A stretch of DNA of 64,000 nucleotides from Chitinophaga parva (GTDB taxonomy: Bacteria > Bacteroidota > Bacteroidia > Chitinophagales > Chitinophagaceae), in assembly GCF_003071345.1 (NCBI RefSeq), contig NZ_QCYK01000001.1:1426001-1490000 (forward strand), read 5' to 3'. Under the pieces are notes generated by a model. That model searched no databases, was not told the origin of the DNA, and worked only from the letters and a program-made list of their open reading frames with translations. The translations under genes were made by a program, and so were the position numbers. Below, one piece after another: positions 27,313 through 35,994 of this stretch (its first letter is position 1; every line of letters begins with the position of its first letter).

Positions 27313-28896
27313 ATGGATCTGAATCTTAAGAAAGACCGCAATGTGCGCAGGAAACCCGCTGTAGACGTGTCCACCCAGATTTACGGGAAAGTACCGCCCC
27401 AGTCCAAAGAGCTGGAAGAAGCCGTGCTGGGTGCCATTATGCTGGAAAAGGGCGCTTTCGATACGGTGGTCGAGATCCTGAAATCAGACTGTTTTTATGT
27501 AGAGGCCCACAAAAAGATCTTCCTCGCAATGATACGCCTGGCCGGCAAATCCATGCCGGTAGACATTCTCACCGTGGTGGAAGAGCTCCGCTTCATGGGA
27601 GAACTGGACCTGGTGGGTGGCCCTTTTTATGTGAGCCAGCTGACCAACTCCGTGGTATCTTCCGCCAACGTGGAAGCCCACGCCCGCATCATCCTCCAGA
27701 AATTCATCCAACGGGAACTGATCCGCATTTCCGGCGAGATCCTCAGTGAATCTTACGAAGACACCGCCGACGTGTTTGACCTGCTGGACAGTGCGGAATC
27801 CAAGTTGTTTGAGATCACCAACAACCACCTGCGCAAGAACTATGACTCCATTGACCGCGTGCTGGTAAACACCATGAAACGCATCGAGGACCTGCGCAAT
27901 AAAGGCGATGATATTACCGGGGTGCCCAGCGGCTTCCCCTCCCTGGACAAAGTAACCTATGGCTGGCAGCCCACAGACCTTATCATCCTGGCCGCCCGTC
28001 CGGCGGTGGGTAAAACCGCGTTCGCCCTGAACCTGGTGCGCAACGCAGCCCTGCATCCCCGCTTCCCCAAAGGTGCGGCCATCTTCAGCCTGGAAATGTC
28101 GTCCGGCCAGCTGGTAGCGCGTATCCTCGCCGCGGAGGCCGAGATCAAACTGGAAAAGATCACACGTGGCAAGCTGGAAGAATATGAAATGAAAAAGCTG
28201 ATGACCCACGGGGTGGAACGCCTGGCCAAGGCCCCCATTTTCGTGGACGATACGCCGGCGTTGAACATCTTTGAGCTGCGGGCCAAGTGCCGCCGCCTGG
28301 TGCATAACAACGGAGTGGGCATCATCATCATCGACTACCTGCAGCTGATGAGCGGCAGTGCAGACGGCAAGAATACCAACCGTGAACAGGAGATATCCAA
28401 GATATCCCGTGAGTTGAAAGGCCTGGCAAAAGAGCTCCAGGTGCCGGTGATCGCCCTGTCCCAGCTAAGCCGTGACGTGGAAAAACGTAAGGATGGTAAC
28501 AAGATGCCCCAGTTGAGTGACCTCCGTGAATCCGGCGCCATTGAACAGGATGCGGACATGGTACTGTTCCTCTACCGCCCGGAATACTACGATATTAACC
28601 AGAACGAAATGGGCGAATCCAATAAGGGTGAAACCCACGTGCGTATTGCCAAACACCGTAATGGCCAGCTGGACACCATCAAGCTGCGCGCGGTGCTGGA
28701 ATACCAGCGTTTTGAAGATGATGGCTCCCTGGAAAACCCCGGTGGCCCGTCCTTCCCCGGCGGTGGCGGCAACAGCTTTGCCGGCATGCGCCCCGGTTCC
28801 GGCGACAACGACGAGGCAAAGCTCTATATCCAGAAAGGGTCTAAAATGAATGATATGGACTTCGGCGACGAAGGCTTTGAAGACGCTCCGTTCTAG
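27313..28896 (+). CDS. dnaB: Replicative DNA helicase DnaB
   Basis: The 527-residue protein has the N-terminal DnaB domain (PPQSKELEEAVLGAIMLEKGAFDTV, residues 28-54), a linker, and the RecA-type helicase core. Walker A is ARPAVGKT (228-235, Lys234), Walker B ends in IIIIDYLQLM with Asp341, and QLSDLRESGAIEQDADMVLFLYRPEYY (about 401-427) is the conserved late segment. DnaB is the hexameric helicase that opens the replication fork and loads primase. A Gly/Pro-rich then acidic tail of about 55 residues (GGPSFPGGGGNSF... DEGFEDAPF) follows the core, as in several Bacteroidota. It ends in a clear terminator. Confidence 0.97.
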   Translation: MDLNLKKDRNVRRKPAVDVSTQIYGKVPPQSKELEEAVLGAIMLEKGAFDTVVEILKSDCFYVEAHKKIFLAMIRLAGKSMPVDILTVVEELRFMGELDLVGGPFYVSQLTNSVVSSANVEAHARIILQKFIQRELIRISGEILSESYEDTADVFDLLDSAESKLFEITNNHLRKNYDSIDRVLVNTMKRIEDLRNKGDDITGVPSGFPSLDKVTYGWQPTDLIILAARPAVGKTAFALNLVRNAALHPRFPKGAAIFSLEMSSGQLVARILAAEAEIKLEKITRGKLEEYEMKKLMTHGVERLAKAPIFVDDTPALNIFELRAKCRRLVHNNGVGIIIIDYLQLMSGSADGKNTNREQEISKISRELKGLAKELQVPVIALSQLSRDVEKRKDGNKMPQLSDLRESGAIEQDADMVLFLYRPEYYDINQNEMGESNKGETHVRIAKHRNGQLDTIKLRAVLEYQRFEDDGSLENPGGPSFPGGGGNSFAGMRPGSGDNDEAKLYIQKGSKMNDMDFGDEGFEDAPF

Positions 28897-28914
28897 GAGT
28901 ATAAACGAATCGTA

Positions 28915-28949
28915 AAAGCCGGCAGCGTCACCGCTCGCCGGCTTTTTTA
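28915..28949 (+). terminator. Terminator of dnaB
   Basis: AAAGCCGGC (28915-28923) pairs perfectly with GCCGGCTTT (28937-28945), followed by a T-run. Confidence 0.88.
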
Positions 28950-29043
28950 TTTTTATCCGTGAAAAATTGTGCAAAGCTTCATGCACCTGCCGTTTCAAAC
29001 CTGTGCGGTTTATGTAGCTTCGCCCTCCCGCTTTTATCGTGTT

Positions 29044-30387
29044 ATGAAACAACTGTACGCAAACTACCGTCATCATTATAAAGAAAATTTCCGCCTGGCT
29101 TACCCGGTGGTGATCTCCCAGCTGGGTCACACACTGGTACAGCTGTCAGACAGTATTATTATTGGCCATACCGGCGATGTGCCACTGGCCGCGGTGTCAC
29201 TCGGGGTGAGCATTTTCACCGTGTTCCTGGTGGGCGGACTGGGTATTTCCTATGGCCTTACACCGTTGATCGCGCAGGCAGATGGCGGGGGAGACAGGCC
29301 GGCGTGCGGTTATTTCCTGCAACACAGCCTGGTTATCAACCTGCTTACCGGGTTGTTGCTTTGCGGGGTGCTGATGGTGCTGAGCTACAACATGGGCTTC
29401 CTGCACGAGCCGCCCATTGTGGCCACAGAAGCCGCGCCCTTCCTGCGTTTGCTGGGGGCGTCCATGATCCCGCTGATGTTTTTCCAGACCTTCCGGCAGT
29501 TCACCGAAGGGCTGGGCTTTACCCGCCAGGCGATGAACATTACCATTGTGGGCAACGTGATCAATATTGTGCTGGGCGTAACGCTGGTGTATGGATTTAA
29601 GCTGGGGGTAGTGGGGGTAGGTATTGCCACGTTTACAGACCGTGTATTAATGGGCGTGGCCATGTGTTATTACGTGCTGCGCAACCAGCGCTTCAAACCT
29701 TACCTGGTGGGCGTACAGCTCAAGAACTTTTCGCGGAAGGTGGCCTGGCGCATTCTCGGTATAGGCGCGCCCGTAGGCCTGCAATCTGTGTTTGAGGTGA
29801 GTGCGTTCAGCGGGGCTGCTATCATGGTGGGCTGGATAGGCGTGGCAGACCTGGCGGCCCACCAGATCGCCATCAGCCTGGCATCCATGACATTTATGGC
29901 GGCCAGCGGTATCTCCGCGGCAGCGGGTATCAAGAGCGGTAATTTCCTGGGCCGGCGCAATTTCCCGGAACTGCGCCGCTCTGCCATTGCCAGTTATCAC
30001 ATGGTGCTGTTGTTCATGGGGTGCACGGCTATTTTATTTATGCTGCTGCGGCATGTATTGCCGGGCTTCTACATCCAGGATCCGGTCGTGGAGCCTATTG
30101 CGGCACATCTGCTGCTCATTGCGGCCTTCTTCCAGTTGTTTGACGGTACGCAGGTAGTGGGCCTGGGCATCCTGCGCGGCATGGGCGATGTGAAGGTGCC
30201 TACGGTGATCACATTGTTTGCCTACTGGGGCTTTGCGCTGCCGGTGGGCTACTGGCTGGGTATACAACTGGGCTGGGGCGTGGGCGGCATCTGGTGGGGG
30301 TTGTTGCTCGGGTTACTGGCATCGTCGGTGCTGGTGTTTATCCGCTTTCACTTCCGCACGCGCAGGCTGGCGGCAGCACAGGTTTAA
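29044..30387 (+). CDS. MATE family efflux transporter
   Basis: The 447-residue protein has about twelve membrane helices in the two six-helix bundles of the MATE (NorM-like) family. The first bundle opens with LAYPVVISQLGHTLVQLSDSIIIGHTG (about 15-41) and the second with ILGIGAPVGLQSVFEVSAFSGAAIMVGWIG (about 235-264). MATE proteins use a sodium or proton gradient to export cationic drugs and metabolites. The substrate is not evident. ATG 29044 starts just before the amphipathic first helix. A longer frame from 28969 adds 25 residues that overlap a promoter-like region. rsmE follows 18 bases later but has its own promoter. Confidence 0.9.
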   Translation: MKQLYANYRHHYKENFRLAYPVVISQLGHTLVQLSDSIIIGHTGDVPLAAVSLGVSIFTVFLVGGLGISYGLTPLIAQADGGGDRPACGYFLQHSLVINLLTGLLLCGVLMVLSYNMGFLHEPPIVATEAAPFLRLLGASMIPLMFFQTFRQFTEGLGFTRQAMNITIVGNVINIVLGVTLVYGFKLGVVGVGIATFTDRVLMGVAMCYYVLRNQRFKPYLVGVQLKNFSRKVAWRILGIGAPVGLQSVFEVSAFSGAAIMVGWIGVADLAAHQIAISLASMTFMAASGISAAAGIKSGNFLGRRNFPELRRSAIASYHMVLLFMGCTAILFMLLRHVLPGFYIQDPVVEPIAAHLLLIAAFFQLFDGTQVVGLGILRGMGDVKVPTVITLFAYWGFALPVGYWLGIQLGWGVGGIWWGLLLGLLASSVLVFIRFHFRTRRLAAAQV

Positions 30388-30392
30388 TCATT

Positions 30393-30400
30393 TATCTTTG
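30393..30400 (+). promoter_or_regulatory. Promoter -7 element of rsmE, leaderless type
   Basis: TATCTTTG is a perfect -7 element and ends five bases before the rsmE ATG, so the transcript should start at or next to the A of ATG. The -33 box is weak (CTG 30367-30369 with a 23-base spacer). Confidence 0.55.
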
Positions 30401-30405
30401 CCCGC

Positions 30406-31122
30406 ATGGACCTGCCCATTTTTTTTGCGAAAACCATTTCGCCATCCTCCCAAACATTTACCCTGGATGAAGATACTTCCAAGCATGTGATCATGGTATT
30501 GCGCCACAAGAATGGCGATACCATCCTGCTGGCCGATGGCCGGGGAAACCGCTACCGCTGCACCATTGTGGATGATAACCGCAAGCGCTGCGGTGTGCAC
30601 GTGGAGGAGGTAACAAAGATGCCGGCGCCCCGGCCTCATTGTGCCATTGGCATTGCCTTTACCAAGAATGCATCACGCAATGAATGGTTCCTGGAAAAGG
30701 CCATGGAGATCGGCATCCAGCGCATCATCCCTTTGCTGAGCAAGCGCACAGAGAAAGAGAAATTTAAAATGGAAAGGCTGGAAAACATCCTGGTAGCTGC
30801 CATGATGCAAAGCCAGCAATATTACCTGCCGGTGCTGCAGGAGCCGGTAGCTTTTGATACGCTGGTAAAAGAAGATACCACTACCCAACGTTTCATCGCC
30901 CACTGCCTGCCCGAAGAAAAAGAATACTTTGGCGACGCCCTGGTGAAAGGGCAGGATGCGCTGATCCTCATCGGCCCGGAAGGCGATTTTGCACCCGAAG
31001 AAATAGACCTGGCCCTGGAAAACGGCTACAAGCCGGTATCACTGGGCAGCACCCGCCTGCGCACGGAAACGGCAGGCATGGTAGCGTGTGTGATCATGCA
31101 GCGCGTAAATGAAGTAAGATAG
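30406..31122 (+). CDS. rsmE: 16S rRNA m3U1498 methyltransferase RsmE
   Basis: The 238-residue protein is a SPOUT-class RNA methyltransferase. An N-terminal PUA-like domain (FTLDEDTSKHVIMVLRHKNGDTILLADGRGN) precedes the knotted SAM-binding domain, with AFTKNASRNEWFLEKAMEIGIQRIIPL, LIGPEGDFAPEEI (about 188-200) and SLGSTRLRTETAG (about 213-225). These are the three RsmE signature motifs. It methylates U1498 of 16S rRNA in the small ribosomal subunit. The stop codon touches the ATG of the following kinase gene, so the two should be one transcript. Confidence 0.95.
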   Translation: MDLPIFFAKTISPSSQTFTLDEDTSKHVIMVLRHKNGDTILLADGRGNRYRCTIVDDNRKRCGVHVEEVTKMPAPRPHCAIGIAFTKNASRNEWFLEKAMEIGIQRIIPLLSKRTEKEKFKMERLENILVAAMMQSQQYYLPVLQEPVAFDTLVKEDTTTQRFIAHCLPEEKEYFGDALVKGQDALILIGPEGDFAPEEIDLALENGYKPVSLGSTRLRTETAGMVACVIMQRVNEVR

Positions 31123-32115
31123 ATGCAAACGGTTTTCCCCACAGTGTACTCCACGCTGGATCCCGCGGCCCTGGCCACTTATATAGGCCGGCAATATCAA
31201 TTACAGGACGTCTTGTGCCAGTTCCTGGTGCGCGGGGTGGGAGACACCTACCGCGTACAGGCGCGCAATGCGCGTTACATCCTGCGCATTTACCGGCCTT
31301 CGCACAGGACGCAGGGAAACATTGCCGCGGAGGCCGAATTGCTGCTGGCATTGCATGCAGCAGGCGTGCCCGTTTCTTATCCGCTGGCAGATAAGGATGG
31401 GCAGTATTTGCAGGCATTGCCGGCCGCGGAAGGTACGCGCTACGCCATGCTGTTCTCCTTTGCGGAAGGCCATGCGGTGAACCTGCTTTCGCCAAACCAG
31501 TTGCAGGTGTTGGGCACACAGATGGCCCGCTTTCATAATGTGTCTGCCACGTTGCAGCTGAGTGATCCCCGCTGGGCCTTTGACCTGGACACTACTTTAT
31601 TCATCCCGCTTGCCAATGCCCGTGATCATTTCGGGGAAGATGCCGCAGGCTATGCGTGGCTGCAACAGGCGGCCCGCGAAGTACAGGGACACCTGGCGGT
31701 CATGGATACCGCGGCTTTTGCCAGTGGTTACTGCCACTTTGATCTCTTGCCCAAGAACTTTCATTTTGATGAAAAGGACCACCTTACTTTTTTTGACTTT
31801 GACTTTTTCGGGAGAGGCTGGCTCATACAGGACATCATGACCTTCCGCCAGCAGTTGTTGCTGGACCGGCTGATGGGGCGGCTCACCGCGGAGCAGTTTA
31901 CAGCAGCTTACGATCAATTTATCAGCGCTTATACGGCCGTGCGCCCGTTGGGTGACGAAGCGCTGAAAGCCATTCCTTGGCTGGGCCTGGGCTTCTGGAT
32001 GTTTTATATGGGCTTTCATATGACGCACGACCAGTTTTACACGCTCATGCAGTCGCACGTGTTGCAAAGCCGCACTGCGTTTATCCGGAAGATCGTGGAG
32101 ATGGACAGGGCGTAG
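31123..32115 (+). CDS. APH-fold small-molecule kinase (phosphotransferase)
   Basis: The 330-residue protein has the aminoglycoside-phosphotransferase/choline kinase fold. The Brenner loop CHFDLLPKN holds the catalytic Asp207 and the metal-binding Asn, and FFDFDFFGRG with Asp225 replaces the DFG-type site. An N-terminal Gly-rich strand (LVRGVGDTYRVQARNARYILRIYR) forms the ATP pocket. Relatives include homoserine kinase type II, fructosamine kinase and drug-resistance kinases; the substrate here cannot be told. It starts directly after the rsmE stop. It is the last gene before the AT-rich island. Confidence 0.85.
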   Translation: MQTVFPTVYSTLDPAALATYIGRQYQLQDVLCQFLVRGVGDTYRVQARNARYILRIYRPSHRTQGNIAAEAELLLALHAAGVPVSYPLADKDGQYLQALPAAEGTRYAMLFSFAEGHAVNLLSPNQLQVLGTQMARFHNVSATLQLSDPRWAFDLDTTLFIPLANARDHFGEDAAGYAWLQQAAREVQGHLAVMDTAAFASGYCHFDLLPKNFHFDEKDHLTFFDFDFFGRGWLIQDIMTFRQQLLLDRLMGRLTAEQFTAAYDQFISAYTAVRPLGDEALKAIPWLGLGFWMFYMGFHMTHDQFYTLMQSHVLQSRTAFIRKIVEMDRA

Positions 32116-32198
32116 GGGGTACGTAAGATGTCCAATGTATTGTTTTAATAAATGAGGCCGATTTGCATTGTATGGCTAATAAATTCAACTGATTAAAT

Positions 32199-32236
32199 AT
32201 ATTATAAAGATTATTTTTTTATAATCTTTATAATAT
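32199..32236. repeat. AT-only 16-bp inverted repeat at the island edge
   Basis: Sixteen bases at 32199-32214 are the exact reverse complement of 32221-32236, with six T's as the loop. The arms are nearly all A and T. It may end the kinase transcript, or mark the left edge of the AT-rich segment that follows. No T-run follows on the plus strand, so it is not a standard terminator. Confidence 0.7.
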
Positions 32237-32306
32237 CCTTATCTTCAAAGCAGAAAATTTGCAAAGATTTGCATGAAAGTTGTAAGTGGATTGTTTAAAA
32301 AGTTAT

Positions 32307-32345
32307 TACTTTTGCGGACCGTTTAGGTATTTCTGAGAAAATACC
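32307..32345 (+). promoter_or_regulatory. Promoter -7 element and leader hairpin of the 59-residue gene
   Basis: TACTTTTG at 32307-32314 is a perfect -7 element. Twelve bases on, GGTATTT (32326-32332) and AAATACC (32339-32345) form a 7-bp hairpin near the predicted mRNA 5' end. No ideal -33 box is seen: TTG at 32291 gives 13 bases and at 32280 gives 24. Confidence 0.5.
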
Positions 32346-32388
32346 ACGTAGAAGTAAACCCGTAGTTATCACCTTTCAACTATCGCAC

Positions 32389-32568
32389 ATGGAAAAGGTA
32401 AAGAAACAAGTCGTAACCCCTAATGCGACCGCTGCTGCCTATGCAAAGAAAGCTACCGAAAACATTGTACACAGATCGGGACATTCTACTGCTGATATTG
32501 TTAGAGCTAGCATGATCAGCAAGAACGACGTAAATGGCAAGGCGTCAGTCGCAAAAAAGAATCATTAA
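32389..32568 (+). CDS. Unknown 59-residue basic protein
   Basis: ATG 32389 opens a 59-codon frame with stop TAA at 32566-32568. The protein is basic and polar (MEKVKKQVVTPNATAAAYAK, then KKATENIVHRSGHSTADIVR, and a Lys-rich end KKNH). It has no signal peptide or membrane helix. A perfect -7 element lies 75 bases upstream and a terminator follows 20 bases downstream, so it looks like a complete transcription unit, which raises confidence that it is real. I do not recognise the family. It stands just before a foreign-looking dGTPase gene, but the terminator separates them. Confidence 0.6.
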   Translation: MEKVKKQVVTPNATAAAYAKKATENIVHRSGHSTADIVRASMISKNDVNGKASVAKKNH

Positions 32569-32587
32569 ACCGGCTTATTGACTTTTT

Positions 32588-32622
32588 AGGTCGTGTGATT
32601 ACGTCGCACGACCTCTTATTTT
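32588..32622 (+). terminator. Terminator after the 59-residue gene
   Basis: A 10-bp stem with one G-T pair (32588-32597 with 32605-32614) and a 7-base loop is followed by CTTATTTT. It sits between the small gene and the dGTPase gene. Confidence 0.75.
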
Positions 32623-32652
32623 AATCCACGTTTAAAGCTAAACCTCAAATCA

Positions 32653-34110
32653 TTGTCCCAAAATTCCACTGGTAGATCTATATCCCTCTACACGAAGAAT
32701 GATTTTAAGCGATATTACGCTGAAGGTAAGAATGCTCTTGGTAATTATCGCGAACCTGCTCGACGGGATATGGATAGGCTTATTCATGCGACTTGTTTTA
32801 GAAGATTGCAGGGTAAAACCCAGCTTTACCCGGGATTTGAATCGGATTTTTTTAGGAATCGATTGACTCATTCGCTCGAAGTTGCATCTGTTGCACGTTC
32901 AATAGCCAGTAAACTTAATAGCCGGGAAAAATTCCTTGCTAATATGCCAATTAATCTTGATATAGTTGAATTTGCGGGATTGGCCCATGACCTAGGGCAT
33001 CCTCCGTTCGGACATCAAGGAGAATATGAATTGGATTCACTGATGCGACAACACGGTGGATATGAAGGTAATGCACAAACTTTGAGGCTGTTAACCAAAA
33101 TTGAGAAAAAGGGTTTTGTGGACGTTGATGACAGCCAATTTAATGGAAATGGCGATCAAAGAAAAGGTTTAAACCTGACAGCAAGGGTGCTTGCTAGTAT
33201 CCTTAAGTATGACAATATCATAGATGAGAAAAGGCTAACGGATGAGGACGCCGTCAAGCAAGGGAAGAAAATTAAGCCGGTTAAAGGTTATTATCATTTT
33301 GATGATGGCCTTGTAAAAAAAATAAAATCGGATTGTGGTGGCAATGAGCTAGATAGTAAATTTAAGACCATTGAATGCCAAATCATGGATGTTGCAGATG
33401 ACATCTCATATTCGACATATGACTTAGAAGATGGTCTAAAGGCAGGATTTTATACGCTACAAGATATTGTGTTTCCAAAGCAAAAACTACTTAAAGAAAT
33501 TTCAGAGCAGATACAACTAGAATTACCTAACGGAGATATTTTTAAACCCTCTCCCGAAGCAGTTGGAGAGATATTGCAAAATCTCTTTTCTGAATTTTTA
33601 TTCCAAGATTTTCAGGGGACACATATAAAGGATCTTGACTCTGCATTTAGCTATCTGAATAGGCAGTACTCGATTATAAATTCATATTCACATAACGGAT
33701 ATCAGAGAAACTTTTTGTCATCCTCACTGGTTAATAGATTTATTGAAGGGGTCAAATTCATCCCCAATAAAAAATTTCCTGCTCAAAGTAGAGTTGTTCT
33801 TACTGATGACATTTTAGGACAGGTAGAGGTCCTGAAAAAATTTACATATATATCACAGGTGTTATCATCACGATTGAAAGTAGCTGAATTTCGCGGAAGG
33901 GAAATTGTTCGAGAAATTTTCAAAACGGTATCTGCTGATGGTGGATGTGAGTTGCTTCCCCATGACTTTAGAAACTATTATGAAAGTGTCAACGCTGATA
34001 AAAAAAGGATAGTATGTGATTTCGTAGCGGGTATGACAGACCGATATGCCATTGAGTTCTATGCAAGATTGAAGTCTGAAAATGCGGAAACGATCTTTAA
34101 ACCGTTATAA
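32653..34110 (+). CDS. HD-domain dGTPase (Dgt family), AT-rich and probably acquired
   Basis: The 485-residue protein matches deoxyguanosine triphosphohydrolases, which cut dGTP (or other dNTPs) to the nucleoside and triphosphate. Family marks are FRRLQGKTQLYP (49-60), RNRLTHSLEV with His73, the HD pair in AHDLGHPPFGH (His112-Asp113), EGNAQTLRLL (138-147) and VADDISYSTYDLEDGL, whose Asp249/Asp250 completes the metal site. Codon use is strongly AT-rich (a hand count of 33601-33720 gives about 34% G+C), unlike every neighbour, so transfer is likely. The start is TTG 32653; the frame is open upstream only to 32599 and has no ATG before the conserved region. Some Dgt enzymes defend against phages by draining dGTP; that role is possible here, not shown. 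Confidence 0.9.
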   Translation: MSQNSTGRSISLYTKNDFKRYYAEGKNALGNYREPARRDMDRLIHATCFRRLQGKTQLYPGFESDFFRNRLTHSLEVASVARSIASKLNSREKFLANMPINLDIVEFAGLAHDLGHPPFGHQGEYELDSLMRQHGGYEGNAQTLRLLTKIEKKGFVDVDDSQFNGNGDQRKGLNLTARVLASILKYDNIIDEKRLTDEDAVKQGKKIKPVKGYYHFDDGLVKKIKSDCGGNELDSKFKTIECQIMDVADDISYSTYDLEDGLKAGFYTLQDIVFPKQKLLKEISEQIQLELPNGDIFKPSPEAVGEILQNLFSEFLFQDFQGTHIKDLDSAFSYLNRQYSIINSYSHNGYQRNFLSSSLVNRFIEGVKFIPNKKFPAQSRVVLTDDILGQVEVLKKFTYISQVLSSRLKVAEFRGREIVREIFKTVSADGGCELLPHDFRNYYESVNADKKRIVCDFVAGMTDRYAIEFYARLKSENAETIFKPL

Positions 34111-34158
34111 TTCCAGTTACAATTGAGTTTTGTTTGAATGCTTAACCCGAACTATAAT

Positions 34159-35184
34159 TTATCGTCTCAATCCCTTGCAGATATTCCTCACAATAGACGG
34201 CCCTTCATAAACAAACCCGGTGTACACCTGTACCAGGGAGGCGCCGGCATCCAGCTTTTCCTGTGCATCCGCAGCAGTGAAAATGCCCCCCACCGCGATG
34301 ATGGGGATCTTGCCACCTGAATTTTTATGAATGTACCGGACCACCTCCGTGGAGCGCTCTCTCACAGGCAGGCCGCTGAGGCCTCCTGCGCCAATGGCGG
34401 CTATTTCATCCGTGGGGGTGCGGAGGCCCTCGCGGCGGATGGTGGTATTAGTAGCCACGATGCCTGCCAGGTGGGTAGACTGGACAATCTCGATGATGTC
34501 GTCCAGTTGCTCATCCGTGAGGTCGGGGGCTATTTTCAGGAGAATGGGTTTGGGCGCCGGTTTTTGTGCGTTGAGGTCCTGCAGGTGCTGGAGCAGCTGG
34601 CGCAGCGGCTCTTTTTCCTGGAGGGCGCGCAGGTTGGGCGTATTGGGTGAGCTCACGTTCACCACGAAATAATCCACCCCGTCGTACAGGGCGTGAAAAC
34701 ATTTTTCGTAGTCATCCGTGGCAGATTCATTGGGCGTTACCTTATTCTTCCCTATATTGCCACCGATAATGAGGCCGGAAGGGCGCTGTTTCAAACGGGT
34801 TGCGGCCGCGGCCACACCTTCGTTATTGAAGCCCATACGGTTGATCAGTGCCTTGTCGGCCGGCAAGCGGAACAGGCGGGGCTTGTCATTTCCCGGCTGT
34901 GCCAGGGGAGTCAGCGTACCGATCTCCACGAAACCAAAGCCCAGGGAAGACAGCTCCTTAATATATTTGGCGTCTTTGTCGAACCCGGCGGCCAGGCCTA
35001 CGGGGTTTTTGAAGGTCAGGCCAAAGACCTGGCGTTCCAGCCCGGGGGTCTTGTTATCAAACGCGGCCCGGAGCAGGCTACCGCCCAGCGGCAGCTTGTG
35101 CAGGAGGCGCAAACCTTTCATCACCCGGTAGTGAATGTTCTCCGGGGGAAAACGGAAGAGTAAGTTTTTAATCAGCGGATACAT
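34159..35184 (-). CDS. pyrD: Dihydroorotate dehydrogenase, quinone type (class 2)
   Basis: The 341-residue protein is a class 2 PyrD, which oxidises dihydroorotate to orotate and passes electrons to the membrane quinone pool. The N-terminal amphipathic part ([25 protein letters not shown]) is the membrane-binding region specific to class 2. The FMN barrel follows with [58 protein letters not shown] (with the catalytic Ser) and the phosphate-binding [32 protein letters not shown] longer frame to 35454 is an artefact, since a perfect promoter element (35192-35199) lies immediately before ATG 35184. Confidence 0.95.
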   Translation of the reverse strand: MYPLIKNLLFRFPPENIHYRVMKGLRLLHKLPLGGSLLRAAFDNKTPGLERQVFGLTFKNPVGLAAGFDKDAKYIKELSSLGFGFVEIGTLTPLAQPGNDKPRLFRLPADKALINRMGFNNEGVAAAATRLKQRPSGLIIGGNIGKNKVTPNESATDDYEKCFHALYDGVDYFVVNVSSPNTPNLRALQEKEPLRQLLQHLQDLNAQKPAPKPILLKIAPDLTDEQLDDIIEIVQSTHLAGIVATNTTIRREGLRTPTDEIAAIGAGGLSGLPVRERSTEVVRYIHKNSGGKIPIIAVGGIFTAADAQEKLDAGASLVQVYTGFVYEGPSIVRNICKGLRR

Positions 35185-35191
35185 GCGGGTG

Positions 35192-35199
35192 CAAAGATA
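35192..35199 (-). promoter_or_regulatory. Promoter -7 element of pyrD, leaderless type
   Basis: TATCTTTG on the minus strand is a perfect -7 element seven bases before the pyrD ATG, so the mRNA should be leaderless or nearly so. No TTG is at the usual -33 spacing. Confidence 0.55.
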
Positions 35200-35263
35200 G
35201 AAAATGGCAACAAGCATCCCTCCCTTGTGCCCAACAGTTTTATTCACAATTTTAAACATGTGC

Positions 35264-35294
35264 TTGGCTTTTGCCAACGAGCCATTTAATTTAG
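35264..35294 (+). promoter_or_regulatory. Promoter of the sigma factor gene
   Basis: TTG (35264-35266), a 20-base spacer and TAATTTAG (35287-35294, one mismatch from TAnnTTTG) precede ATG 35306 by 11 bases. Confidence 0.5.
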
Positions 35295-35305
35295 CGGGGA
35301 TTTTT

Positions 35306-35860
35306 ATGTTATCGCTTACTGCTTTCGAAACCATCTTTAAAACACACCATGCACATTGCCTGGCCTTTGCCGCCCAATATACAGGGAGCCGGTACGAGGC
35401 GGAAGAGGTAGTGCAGCAGGTGTTTTTAAACATTTGGGAGAAGCGGGATAACATCGAGATCTCAGGTTCCGAGAAATCCTATCTTTTTACCGCTATACGC
35501 AACGTAGCCATATCCCGCTGGCGCAAGCAAAGCGCGCAGGCCACCCGTGAAGCCGCCTTTGGCCAGCTGCAACCCATGGTCACTGATGCGGTGCTGCCCG
35601 GTAAAGAACTGGAAGCTTCCCTGTACAAAGCCCTGGAAAAGCTGCCCGAGCGCTGCCGTGAAGTGTTTATCCTGAGCCGCCAGCAGCAACTCAAATACGC
35701 TGAAATTGCCGATGTCATGGGCATTGCCATCAAAACCGTGGAAAACCAGATGGGCAAAGCGCTTAAAATTTTGCACAACGAACTGCGGGACTACCTGCCT
35801 GCCGAACGCTCCGGTACCGTACCGCAGCGGCCGGAAAGGGGGGAGCGCCCGGAGGATTAA
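35306..35860 (+). CDS. RNA polymerase sigma factor, ECF type (Bacteroidota family)
   Basis: The 184-residue protein has the two ECF sigma domains. Region 2 is [45 protein letters not shown] (about 3-47), which melts the -10 site, and region 4 is [41 protein letters not shown] (about 112-152), the helix-turn-helix for the -35 site. The next gene is a FecR protein. Sigma/FecR pairs in Bacteroidota usually sense outer-membrane signals through a SusC-type transporter with an extra N-terminal domain. Here no such transporter follows, so the target is elsewhere. ATG 35306 is the family start. Confidence 0.9.
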   Translation: MLSLTAFETIFKTHHAHCLAFAAQYTGSRYEAEEVVQQVFLNIWEKRDNIEISGSEKSYLFTAIRNVAISRWRKQSAQATREAAFGQLQPMVTDAVLPGKELEASLYKALEKLPERCREVFILSRQQQLKYAEIADVMGIAIKTVENQMGKALKILHNELRDYLPAERSGTVPQRPERGERPED

Positions 35861-35994
35861 AAATAACATAGGCTGAAAGGCCCGCCGGGCAAGGGATTTG
35901 CTTATTAAATACCGCCCGTTAACAAATCAGCGCCCAACCCGCATAGGGGGATGGGGACTGTTAATGCGTCTTCAAAATTGTAAACAGGATTTTA

